The position numbers and the translations under genes were made by a program. From the NCBI RefSeq assembly GCF_001544275.1, contig NZ_BCQE01000007.1, positions 93,980-157,979 of the forward strand: a stretch of 64,000 nucleotides of DNA, given 5' to 3'. This stretch comes from Enterococcus gallinarum NBRC 100675 (GTDB lineage: Bacteria > Bacillota > Bacilli > Lactobacillales > Enterococcaceae). This document shows, piece after piece, positions 1-7,677 of this stretch. The notes below the pieces were generated by a model, which saw only the letters and a program-made list of their open reading frames with translations, searched no databases and was not told the origin of the DNA. Each line of letters starts with the position of its first letter. Position 1 is the stretch's first letter.

Positions 1-995
1 AACGACCCCATATCAATTAGGATCACTAGTCCTTTGACTGTTCCGTTTTCTCGTACATACTCTTCTACCTTTGTAGAGATGTCATGAATGGAGGCCTCGA
101 TTGGCATATCAAAGCTGGTAAATATTGACTCTCCTAGCATGCGATTACACACGTTGGCGATACTGCTAGCGGTTGCGAAGCCATGAGCAATGATCAATCC
201 ATCAATGTCTTTGCTCTTTCTTGTATAACGTAGTGTCGAAAAGAACAATGAGAAAAGATTAATGTCTAATGAATCGAACTGAATGTCTAAACGTCGCTCA
301 ATTTCAGGAAAAATTTTCTTTAGCGTTTGTCGTTCTTTCCCATAATGCTGTTCGATGTAGGCTTCCAGTAAAAATTCAGAAGGCTGAGGAACGAAAGACG
401 TTCTCAAAATATACTTGTAAATGTAGTGAGACACAAAAAGAACGAAGCTTCCATCATAATGAAAGAACGCCTGATATTCGATTTCCCGAAATAATTCTTG
501 CATCGTTTGATGCACAAACTCTTCCAAAGCAACTGGTTTTTGCTTTGAATCCGTAAAAACTAACCGATCCATAAAGCCAACCACTTGTTGATCGATCAAC
601 GTACGCATCTCCGCATCCTCATCATTTTTTCTCAACGAATAAATTTGATTTAATCGATGAATAAACGCATAAAGGTCTTGCCGGCCATCATTTTCGGAAA
701 GCGATTGTTTTTCCCCGTCGAAAACGTAATTAGTTGACTCAGAAAACTGGGTAACGATTTTATTTCGAGGAAGCGTATACATTTGTGCAGGTAGATCCTT
801 GATGGAAACATGGACTTCATCTGAAGTAACATTTTGAGAAATCGCACTGCCGCAAACATACTTAATGGCATTTTCAATTTCACCAATGTTTCCTGAATAA
901 ATGGTATGAAGAAAAATATTCATTACCTGCGAGCTGACCACTATTTTCTTTTCAAGCCGTTTGCTTTCAACTTGAAAGAGCTTCTCGATAATTTC
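1..995 (-). pseudogene. LevR-type activator, central and C-terminal part in the -1 frame, cut by window edge
   Basis: This frame is open from position 995 to base 1 and has no start codon of its own with a ribosome binding site, so it reads as the continuation of the gene starting at 1864. It holds the end of the AAA+ domain (GNIGEIENAIKYVCG), a PRD-like helical region with conserved histidines, and the start of an EIIA-Man-like domain (LIIAHGFATASSIANV, near bases 60-110). Every segment matches the equivalent region of the intact paralogue at 17147-19873. If the frameshift is programmed, this is the C-terminal half of a functional regulator. If not, the gene is inactivated. The C-terminal EIIB-like and second PRD domains would lie outside the window. 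Confidence 0.75.
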
Positions 996-1864
996 TTTTT
1001 TTCTAAAATACTGCGTTCACTCAGATTAGGTAAATAGATAGTAATAGGAATTCGACGCAAAAACGTCTGTAAAAAAGCAGTGGTTTTCTCAGTTGTCGCG
1101 AAGGCTAATCGGACAGTTGCTTTTCGCTCAGTTGATTCACCGATCCGAGAAAAGGTCCCTTTATCCATGAAAGTAAAAAGTTTCTCCTGTCCTTCCGCAT
1201 TCAACCGATGGACTTCATCTAGAAATAGTAGACCACCGTTCGCATCTTCTAATAACCCGCGCTTCTTTTCGTAGGCACCAGTGAAGGCACCTTTGGAGTA
1301 ACCAAATAACAATCCTGACAAGAGCTCTGGATTATTATAATATTGTGCACAATTCAATACTTTAAATGGGGCTGTTTCTGATAGAACTTCTGCTTTGACC
1401 ATATATTCATACATGATTTGCACGAAATAACTTTTTCCGATGCCTGTATCCCCCATTACCATAACAGGAAGACCATTATTTGGATAAAATACAGCTGTCT
1501 TCAATTGTTCAATGGGTTCTGCCAAACTTTTATCGTAACCGATCACTTTTTCAAATACACGATTAATAGGTACTTTCTCAATTTTGTCGGTTAACTCTTT
1601 TACTGAATTTAGAACTTCAGATACTTCGATAGCGAACTTTTCTTGATAACCCCCTCGATTGCCAAACAAGACGGGCCGTGTATTGATTTTAAAAAAAATA
1701 CCTTGATCAACAAAACGATTGGCCAATCGACTCGCTTGTGTTCGACTAAAGGAGAGTTGAGATTCAATATCGGCTGTTGTAAACAGTCCCGATTCAACCG
1801 CTTCTTTAGTAGCACGATTCGCTAATTCTCGGCTCCATGTAGTTACTTCTATTTCAACATTCAT
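941..1864 (-). CDS. LevR-type sigma-54 activator, N-terminal part (HTH + AAA+), frame breaks near its end
   Basis: The 307-residue reading frame encodes an N-terminal winged-helix segment (about 1-85) and a sigma-54-interaction AAA+ domain. Walker A (GDTGIGKS) is near residue 137, the GAFTGA loop that contacts sigma-54 near 190, and a Walker B (GLLFLDEVHRL) follows. It is closely similar to the full-length LevR-type protein at 17147-19873. Such proteins activate mannose-class PTS operons from -24/-12 promoters. After about residue 289 the product stops resembling the family; the missing part (rest of AAA+, PRD, EIIA-Man-like) is in the -1 frame from position 995 down to base 1. The change lies exactly at an in-frame A-AAA-AAG heptamer. 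Either this is a single-base deletion in a homopolymer (pseudogene or assembly error) or a programmed -1 frameshift. The target operon is not visible in the window. Confidence 0.85.
   Translation of the reverse strand: MNVEIEVTTWSRELANRATKEAVESGLFTTADIESQLSFSRTQASRLANRFVDQGIFFKINTRPVLFGNRGGYQEKFAIEVSEVLNSVKELTDKIEKVPINRVFEKVIGYDKSLAEPIEQLKTAVFYPNNGLPVMVMGDTGIGKSYFVQIMYEYMVKAEVLSETAPFKVLNCAQYYNNPELLSGLLFGYSKGAFTGAYEKKRGLLEDANGGLLFLDEVHRLNAEGQEKLFTFMDKGTFSRIGESTERKATVRLAFATTEKTTAFLQTFLRRIPITIYLPNLSERSILEKKKLSRSSFKLKANGLKRK
995..1001 (-). other. A-AAA-AAG heptamer at the frame break of the LevR-type gene
   Basis: Read on the minus strand, the zero-frame codons are GAA-AAA-AAG. The heptamer A AAA AAG is in the correct phase for a dnaX-type -1 slip. 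Shifting here resumes at GAA ATT ATC and restores homology with no missing residue. About 16 nt downstream CTTTC-AAGTT-GAAAG can form a small hairpin. No convincing stimulatory Shine-Dalgarno element lies upstream. An ordinary A8-to-A7 deletion explains the sequence equally well. Confidence 0.5.
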
Positions 1865-2039
1865 TTCTACACCTCTTTCTTTGCCCTCGAAATAACAAAT
1901 GTTAAAAAAGAGTATACCACGGAAAAATTTCTTTTAAAGACGAAATTAAATCCCATCGGGAATCGCTTTCATTTATTTGTTATTTCATGGCCTGTCCAAT
2001 GCTTCATACTTTCTGTTTTTATTACTAAACAACTTTGTC

Positions 2040-2079
2040 ACAAAAAAACATCGAAGCTGCCCAAAACGCGCTTCGATGT
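2040..2079 (-). terminator. Rho-independent terminator of the formate/nitrite channel gene
   Basis: A 10-bp stem (ACATCGAAGC / GCTTCGATGT, 2048-2057 with 2070-2079) is followed on the minus strand by a run of T. It lies about 95 bp beyond the stop codon of the channel gene. Confidence 0.85.
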
Positions 2080-2174
2080 TCTTTAGTAATTTTATTTTTA
2101 CAATGAACCAAGTTTCCATATAAAAAGCTCATTATCAACGAACGAATAGGATTGTGTTGTTATTCGAAAACTTC

Positions 2175-2936
2175 TTAATGATGTTTGTAGCTGGCATAGT
2201 AAAAGCCGGATACAAATAGCGCACCTCCGATGATATTCCCAATATAGACAGGAATAAAATTCGCAAAGAATTCCAACCATGTGCCGTGGCCTTCGAAGAT
2301 CGCTGCTGGAATGACAAAACAATTTGCCACACTATGCTGAAAACCGATGGCAACAAAAATCATGACTGGAAACCAAATCGTCAATACTTTCCCAGCCGCA
2401 TCTTTCGCACCATAAGACAACCACAATGCTAAACCGACAAACCAGTTACAGCCGATACCAGAACCAATTGCTTGTAACCAAGACGCAGCTATTTTGTGAT
2501 CAGCAAGGTGAATGATTTGGTCTAAATAAACTCCTGAGCTTGTCAATCCAACAAAGTGACCAAAAAAATACGCCACAAAAATCGCACCGACCATATTAGC
2601 TAGGGTAATGATCAGCCAGTTTTTCACTAGTTGCAGAAACGTGACTTTCTTGTCCATAAAAGCAATCGCTACCGCCATCATATTCCCTGTGATCAATTCA
2701 CCGCCCCCAAGCAGGATGACGATCAATCCGATTGGAAAAACCGCTGCTCCAACTAGACTGGTGAGACTTGAAAGTGATTCTGGAATAGAGGCAGAGACTC
2801 TAACATAGGCTAAATAGCCAAGAGAGATCATAGCCCCTCCGATGAATCCTAAAATCAGTTTCGCAATGATCGGTTTTTGTACTTTTTTGGTGCCTAGATG
2901 AATACTAATGTCCATAATTTCTTCTGGTGTGTGCAT
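2175..2936 (-). CDS. Formate/nitrite transporter (FNT) family channel
   Basis: A 253-residue polytopic membrane protein with the FNT family layout: a cytoplasmic TPEEI start, then about six hydrophobic segments with glycine-rich GGAMISLGY and NWLIITLANMVGA motifs and a buried histidine segment (GFQHSVANCF). The family forms pentameric, aquaporin-like channels for formate, nitrite or hydrosulfide. The frame extends upstream to a GTG at 2999, but a -10 box (TATAAT, 3013-3018) would leave almost no leader for that start. I therefore prefer the ATG at 2936, preceded by AGGGA. The substrate cannot be told from sequence; formate is plausible in a fermentative coccus. It is monocistronic between two terminators. 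Confidence 0.9.
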   Translation of the reverse strand: MHTPEEIMDISIHLGTKKVQKPIIAKLILGFIGGAMISLGYLAYVRVSASIPESLSSLTSLVGAAVFPIGLIVILLGGGELITGNMMAVAIAFMDKKVTFLQLVKNWLIITLANMVGAIFVAYFFGHFVGLTSSGVYLDQIIHLADHKIAASWLQAIGSGIGCNWFVGLALWLSYGAKDAAGKVLTIWFPVMIFVAIGFQHSVANCFVIPAAIFEGHGTWLEFFANFIPVYIGNIIGGALFVSGFYYASYKHH

Positions 2937-3084
2937 AACTCTTTGATCCCTACTTTTCCAATAGATTTTCTGGTAAAAAACAATAGTGATTTCTTTCACA
3001 TTTCCATCAACGATTATAACACCATCGTTTTTGATTTTGCATTGTTATTGTAAAAAAATTCACGAAATTTTCATCAGATTCTAT

Positions 3085-3126
3085 TAAAAAATCCCCGGTT
3101 AAATCAACGTCCGTTGTTTACCGAGG
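3085..3126 (-). terminator. Terminator downstream of the RidA gene
   Basis: A long imperfect hairpin (3093-3126, CCTCGG...CCGGGG on the minus strand) is followed by ATTTTTT. It separates the RidA transcript from the channel gene promoter. Confidence 0.8.
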
Positions 3127-3221
3127 AATTCGTTTGTTTTTGATCTGGGGAAGCTCTCTAGAAGCAAATCCCCTTCTTGAGTTGAATATCTTAGAATTGA
3201 ATGACTAATTCAGCTCTTTGA

Positions 3222-3587
3222 TTATTCAAAGTCCTTTCCTTTAAATGCGATGGCATCCACTTGAAACAAGATGCCTACCTCACCACGGTGCGCAAAAGAA
3301 GTCTGAATAGACTTTCTGACGGGGTATTGTCCATTAAATTTTTCTTTGATGATTTTTTCCATTATCGGAATATCAAAGATATCTTTGAAAAGAGCGTCCA
3401 TTTGGACCACGTCTGCCAACGTAAGTCCCGCTAGTTTCAGCCGTTCTTCCAAGTGATCGAAAGTACCGATTATTTGTTGTTCGACCGATTGTCCGATATT
3501 TCCGACACAATAGCCAACAAAGACTAAATTCCCAGCCTCAATCACTCCTGAATTTGCCCAATCTCGGTTAATGTCATAGCGCTTCAT
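3222..3587 (-). CDS. RidA/YjgF/YER057c family protein
   Basis: A 121-residue single-domain protein of the trimeric RidA fold. It shows the typical late motif NGQYPVRKSIQ with the substrate-carboxylate arginine. The usual glutamate in the C-terminal 'vEidaiA' motif is glutamine here (FQVDAIAF). Canonical RidA deaminates reactive enamine/imine intermediates made by PLP enzymes. The Glu-to-Gln change suggests a divergent subgroup whose activity may differ. The start follows an excellent GGAGG site seven bases upstream. It is a single-gene transcript ending at the terminator at 3085-3126. Confidence 0.85.
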   Translation of the reverse strand: MKRYDINRDWANSGVIEAGNLVFVGYCVGNIGQSVEQQIIGTFDHLEERLKLAGLTLADVVQMDALFKDIFDIPIMEKIIKEKFNGQYPVRKSIQTSFAHRGEVGILFQVDAIAFKGKDFE

Positions 3588-4126
3588 TTAACTCGCCTCC
3601 TAAATAATCCATTCATTTACTATTTACCAAAAAGTTGCCATTGGTTCCACGGTAAGAACAGATAAAATCGTTCTTTTTGGTTTCACACATCGGAACATTC
3701 TAACTCATTCAACGCCTCCTCTGCTTTTTCTGCTCCTTTAATTATTGCCTATTTCTTAGAAAATGAGACGACATGTTTAATGTTAAAAAATAAAGGTTGC
3801 GTCTTGTTCCCTTATCTTCAACAGTGAATCAAAACAGCGATTCGAAACACATGGTACATATCGCTGTTCATTCGATAGCTCTTTTCTCTAATAGCTTTGA
3901 TTCTTTTAGAAAATAGTCTCCAACCAAGCACTAGAAAAGCAGAGTTGCGTCTCCGCTTTTCATCCCCACGAATGATTCAGCAGGCAAACAAAAATGCTAG
4001 TTGATTCCTCAATCAACTAGCACTATGGGAAATGAAGACAGCCACCGCTTCATGATCCATAAAATGAAAACGTTAGATAGTGGTCAACGTCTTTTTGCTC
4101 ACTAGACCCTCCTTTAAGCAGCCTGC
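3588..4126. other. Intergenic region, no gene found
   Basis: About 540 bp between the RidA and Rgg-type genes. It contains an inverted repeat ACAGCGAT/ATCGCTGT (3834-3841 with 3860-3867), a smaller hairpin (3935-3960, AAAAGC...GCTTTT) and the Rgg gene terminator at 3996-4021. The RidA promoter should lie in the first 150 bp but no clear -35/-10 pair was seen. No ORF with a ribosome binding site was found. Confidence 0.5.
3990..4021 (-). terminator. Terminator of the Rgg-type regulator gene
   Basis: A perfect 11-bp stem (GCTAGTTGATT / AATCAACTAGC, 3996-4021) with a 4-base loop, followed on the minus strand by ATTTTTGTTTG. Confidence 0.85.
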
Positions 4127-4990
4127 TTACGAAGATATATCGAGAATTTTCCTAAAAGCCATCGACTGGATGATCTTACTGAGAATGGTATAAGTTTGTC
4201 GATCATTCTTTCTGAGCAAGCTTAAGATATTCGTTACTTGTTCGCGATCTTCTGCTAGAAAAGCTTTAAAAAAAGTAAAGTAGAGTTGCGTGGTCAGAGA
4301 GAAGGTTGAATCAGTAAACGATTCCGTCAATTTTTTATCTAAGAGTGATGCCTTCTCTAACTCATTATTTGTAATCAAGAATTGAATCATATTGACATAC
4401 AATGCGCCGATTAGTCGATCAATCAACTCTGGGTAAAGTGACCACCAAGTGATTGCGGCAGCAATCGCTTTTGAGAGCAATGGCTCAATTCGTTCTTCCT
4501 CATCAAAAAAGATAAAAAAAGTTGTAATGAACAATTCCAGTTCCATCATTGAAAAACTCTCAAGACGTGTGAAATATTCTCTTAAAGTCACTAAAGGCCA
4601 GTGATCGATGGTCGGTTTTAGTGACCAAGCCAAAGCATATGCTGCAGAGCTGATCAACCGATCTGAGCTTATCTCTGACGTTTTATTGTCCCTATAGATC
4701 ACTAATAACTTATCGACAGAATGCAGATTGAAGTCATAGTAAATATCAATGACGTCTCTAATCGTGATTCGTTTAGTTGCAGGATTCTCCTTATCATAAA
4801 GGAAAAAAAATTCTGGTTCACTCATATTCATATTTTCTAAGATACGCTTGAATTTAAATGCTTCGATCGCATACTCTCCTGCTTCAAATTTTGCATAAAA
4901 GCTGCGGGAAGCAACACCCGAATAAACTTCTTTTTGAGTGTAGTGTTTCGACATTCTGATTTTTTTGATCAATGGTCCATACGCCTTCAT
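4127..4990 (-). CDS. Rgg/GadR/MutR-type transcriptional regulator next to the lanthipeptide locus
   Basis: A 287-residue protein with an N-terminal XRE-type HTH (about 5-60, LIKKIRMSKHYTQKEV) and a long all-helical C-terminal domain, as in the Rgg/MutR family. MutR-type members commonly control lantibiotic operons, and some Rgg proteins respond to short imported peptides. It is divergently transcribed from the lanthipeptide precursor with about 100 bp between starts, so it is the obvious candidate regulator. The start at 4990 follows AAGGAGCGG; a longer frame to 5026 lacks such a site and would overlap the -10 (TATACT). No peptide-pheromone gene was identified nearby. Confidence 0.85.
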   Translation of the reverse strand: MKAYGPLIKKIRMSKHYTQKEVYSGVASRSFYAKFEAGEYAIEAFKFKRILENMNMSEPEFFFLYDKENPATKRITIRDVIDIYYDFNLHSVDKLLVIYRDNKTSEISSDRLISSAAYALAWSLKPTIDHWPLVTLREYFTRLESFSMMELELFITTFFIFFDEEERIEPLLSKAIAAAITWWSLYPELIDRLIGALYVNMIQFLITNNELEKASLLDKKLTESFTDSTFSLTTQLYFTFFKAFLAEDREQVTNILSLLRKNDRQTYTILSKIIQSMAFRKILDISS

Positions 4991-5046
4991 CTGACCGCTC
5001 CTTTTCACGTATAGTATACTACACATTTTTAAAAACAGGGGAACAT

Positions 5047-5070
5047 TTACCGATGATATAGTAACGGTAA
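5047..5070 (+). promoter_or_regulatory. Inverted repeat over the -10 region of the lanthipeptide promoter
   Basis: TTACCG-N12-CGGTAA (arms 5047-5052 and 5065-5070) brackets a good -10 box, TATAGT (5057-5062). No matching -35 is visible at 17 bp, which is what an activator-dependent promoter would look like. It is the best candidate binding site for the divergent Rgg-type regulator, but its overlap with the -10 could equally mean repression. Confidence 0.5.
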
Positions 5071-5092
5071 CAAATGGAAAGGTGGTGTTCAG

Positions 5093-5203
5093 ATGAATAC
5101 AGTATTAAATTTGCAAGCATTTAAAGAAGATTCTACCGTTTCTCCAAATTCAATCTTTACGTTTAAATGTCAAATCTCACTAAAAGTACCAGCAACAAAA
5201 TAA
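5093..5203 (+). CDS. Class III lanthipeptide precursor (LanA), 36 residues
   Basis: A 36-residue peptide preceded by AAAGGTGGT. The leader has VLNLQAF, matching the hydrophobic-x-x-LQ helix that class III leaders use to bind LanKC. The C-terminal part holds a labionin-type motif S17-x2-S20-x5-C26 (SPNSIFTFKC), in the S-x2-S-x(2-5)-C pattern from which labionin or methyllabionin rings form. Other dehydratable residues are S14, T15, T23, S29 and T35. A hairpin follows and then a LanKC synthetase, so genomic context agrees. It is too short for most automated ORF callers. The core boundary is uncertain; it probably starts between residues 11 and 16. Confidence 0.88.
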   Translation: MNTVLNLQAFKEDSTVSPNSIFTFKCQISLKVPATK

Positions 5204-5208
5204 ATGCG

Positions 5209-5259
5209 ATTAAAAAAGAATAGAATACTCCCCCCTTTGTCATTCTATTCTTTTTTAAT
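5209..5259 (+). terminator. Hairpin between lanthipeptide precursor and synthetase (partial terminator)
   Basis: Perfect 18-bp arms (5209-5226 and 5242-5259) rich in A/T end in a T-run. Placed right after the precursor, it would let most transcripts stop there and a minority read into the synthetase, the usual way to make excess precursor. Confidence 0.75.
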
Positions 5260-5376
5260 TAGATACAAAGAGATGTCAAAGTCCCCCTTGCTTAGGTTTG
5301 AACCTTGTCGAGCAAAAGGGAAATAAAGCTAGTTTTTCAAAAAAATGAATCAATACGTCAAGAAAAGAGGGAATCA

Positions 5377-7677
5377 ATGGATTTCATCAATACATTCCAC
5401 TTCATCTATCCTGATCTAAAAAATACATATACAGATCAAGTATTTACTTATTTAAACATTAACCAGAACGTTCCCAAGCAAGGATGGAAAATTCATATTT
5501 CTGCTACTTATACTAATTATTTTTTGATACTGAGTGAATGTATCTCATGCTGCATCGAAAATGATGTAGATATGAAATTTTTGAAGAATCTTGATCAGTT
5601 TACAAACAACCTTTCTAAAAGTACCCCTAGAGCCTATTCAGGAAAGTTCATCACAATCTATCCCTCAACTTTAGAGAAGTTTGTTGTGATGTGCGAAAAG
5701 TTATATACCCGATTAAATGATTTTCAAGGACCGTACATTCTTTCAGACAAGAGATATAAAGATTGTAAAGTCCTATACTACAGGTATGGACGTTGTCGAG
5801 CAGACGAAAATGAATCGGAGACAGAAAGAAAGCAATTAATTTGTCCCGATGGCTCTATTATCGAAGACAAACGGTTGCCTTATTATTCTCAGCCGCCTTT
5901 TGTACAAGATCCTTTTCGTGATAGTTCACAACAAGAGAACCTATCTGCATTGCTGAACAATAGATACAAAGTAGAAACAGCTGTTCATTACTCCAATACC
6001 GGCGGTGTATATTTAGGAACGGATACTGTCGACAATCGAAAGGTGATTATTAAAGAAGCGCGCCCCTATATCGAATCCTCTTCATCAGGCGATTGCATTG
6101 ACATGCGCAAGAAAGAAATTGCCTTCTTTAACCTCTTTCCGCAGTATTGCCCAAAGGTTTATGACAGCTTTTACGAGTGGGAGCATTATTTTACGGTAGT
6201 TGAATTTATTGAAGGGCCCACCCTCTCTGAGTTCTCAGATCGAGTAGTTGAAGAAGTGTATTTCGACGATCTTACTGGCAGCTATCGCCAGGATGTTCAA
6301 AAGATAATCATCGAGTTAATGAGAATGATAGTAGCGATTCATAAATTTGGAATCACGATTCATGACATTTCCAATACTAATATTATGTTACGAGACGGAC
6401 AGCCAGTAATCATAGATTTTGAAGGTGGAAGCTTTGCTTTTGAACAATACGATTACATCGTAAAGACTCCTGGTTTTGATAATGGGGATCATTCCATCGA
6501 CAGAATGAAGCGAGATTATGTTTCCTTAGGGCTCCTGATTATTAACCTTTTCATCGGAACAAACCAACTGGCGCAATTGGACCAGCAAGCAGCGCTGGAG
6601 ACATTTTATCTTTTTTCTTGTCATTATCAGCTAGATCCTCGTTATTATTCACTGATCAGCGATTTACTATTGAGACCTAATTCGACGAACCTTGAAATCC
6701 AGCTCAATCTTATGTGCACCCACACATTTGAAGCCGCCTCATTAGCGTATAACGAAATAAAAGAAAATCTATTAACTGATGATCTTTCCAACGTGGATAA
6801 GAATGCAGTTCATTTGATCGACTCAAAAAGCAGTTCGGTTGATTTAACAGACTTATCAAACGAAAAAGAACTATTCATTTTGGCTTATCTCAGTTATTTA
6901 ATGGACAATCAAAAAACAACTTTTACAAATAACGTAGATTTCTCTTTTGAAAAAATAGGACATGTAAATAAAACTGGATTGGCTGATTATGCTCACTTGA
7001 TTATTCTTGTTTTGGTTATGAGTCCCGCACAAACGATCAATCGATTGAAACCTATGATTCACCTCTGGATACAAAAATTAATCGGTTCTCAGAATCAAGA
7101 TGGCAGCTTTATTTCAGAAATTGACGGGGTTGAGGGAGAGGGGCTTCTTGATGGTGCAGCAATGATCGTCTGTTCATTGGTTGAAGCTTATCGTTTTTTT
7201 CATGATGAAAGAATACTCCAGAGTCTTACTGATTGGCTGAACTATACAGAAAAATTTGGCAAGACACATTTCCCGCAAATCAGTAAAAGAAATGCGAATA
7301 AATCACCTTATTTGGCAAATGGTAAAGCCGGTATGCTACTGGCAAAATGGTATGTTTTGCGAAGTGGATTAGGGACAGAAGCCATGAAAAATGAAACCTT
7401 TGAGCAAATAAAAGAACTGCCACTGGTTTCTTCAAATGTCAGCTTTGGATACGGTATTAGTGGTATCGCCTATTTGAAAGTTCTTACAAATAATCTCAAA
7501 AGAAACGATTACAACTCTCTATTAACGAATCTACTATCCTACAAGGTCAATTTCAAAGGGAAGAATCGATACCCGGACTGCACCAATTCAAGAATAGTAG
7601 CGAGATTTCTCACAGGAGAAATCGGCGTCTTATTCTTAGTGGATTGTATCCGACAGAGATTGGAGGATCATCAGTGA
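5377..7677 (+). CDS. Class III lanthipeptide synthetase LanKC (lyase-kinase-cyclase)
   Basis: A 766-residue three-domain enzyme. The N-terminal part (about 1-185) is the phospho-Ser/Thr lyase-like region. A Ser/Thr kinase domain follows from about 194, with a glycine-rich loop, catalytic K226 (VIIKEARP), HDISNTN (H329-N335) and DFE at 347 in place of DFG. The C-terminal LanC-like domain (about 470-766) has GYGISGIAY where LanC has its zinc-binding CHG, so no zinc ligands are present, as expected for class III rather than class IV. It would phosphorylate, eliminate and cyclise the 36-residue precursor upstream. Start: the frame extends to a TTG at 5305, but the ATG at 5377 has AGAGGG just before it. 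The stop overlaps the exporter start (GTGA). Confidence 0.92.
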   Translation: MDFINTFHFIYPDLKNTYTDQVFTYLNINQNVPKQGWKIHISATYTNYFLILSECISCCIENDVDMKFLKNLDQFTNNLSKSTPRAYSGKFITIYPSTLEKFVVMCEKLYTRLNDFQGPYILSDKRYKDCKVLYYRYGRCRADENESETERKQLICPDGSIIEDKRLPYYSQPPFVQDPFRDSSQQENLSALLNNRYKVETAVHYSNTGGVYLGTDTVDNRKVIIKEARPYIESSSSGDCIDMRKKEIAFFNLFPQYCPKVYDSFYEWEHYFTVVEFIEGPTLSEFSDRVVEEVYFDDLTGSYRQDVQKIIIELMRMIVAIHKFGITIHDISNTNIMLRDGQPVIIDFEGGSFAFEQYDYIVKTPGFDNGDHSIDRMKRDYVSLGLLIINLFIGTNQLAQLDQQAALETFYLFSCHYQLDPRYYSLISDLLLRPNSTNLEIQLNLMCTHTFEAASLAYNEIKENLLTDDLSNVDKNAVHLIDSKSSSVDLTDLSNEKELFILAYLSYLMDNQKTTFTNNVDFSFEKIGHVNKTGLADYAHLIILVLVMSPAQTINRLKPMIHLWIQKLIGSQNQDGSFISEIDGVEGEGLLDGAAMIVCSLVEAYRFFHDERILQSLTDWLNYTEKFGKTHFPQISKRNANKSPYLANGKAGMLLAKWYVLRSGLGTEAMKNETFEQIKELPLVSSNVSFGYGISGIAYLKVLTNNLKRNDYNSLLTNLLSYKVNFKGKNRYPDCTNSRIVARFLTGEIGVLFLVDCIRQRLEDHQ

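Noticed and set aside
2135-2356. Frames overlapping the formate/nitrite channel 3' end
   Set aside because: Shadow frames of a well-supported gene.
3640-3660. TGGCAACTTTTTGG resembling a sigma-54 promoter upstream of ridA
   Set aside because: The invariant GC of the -12 element is missing, and no target gene suits it.
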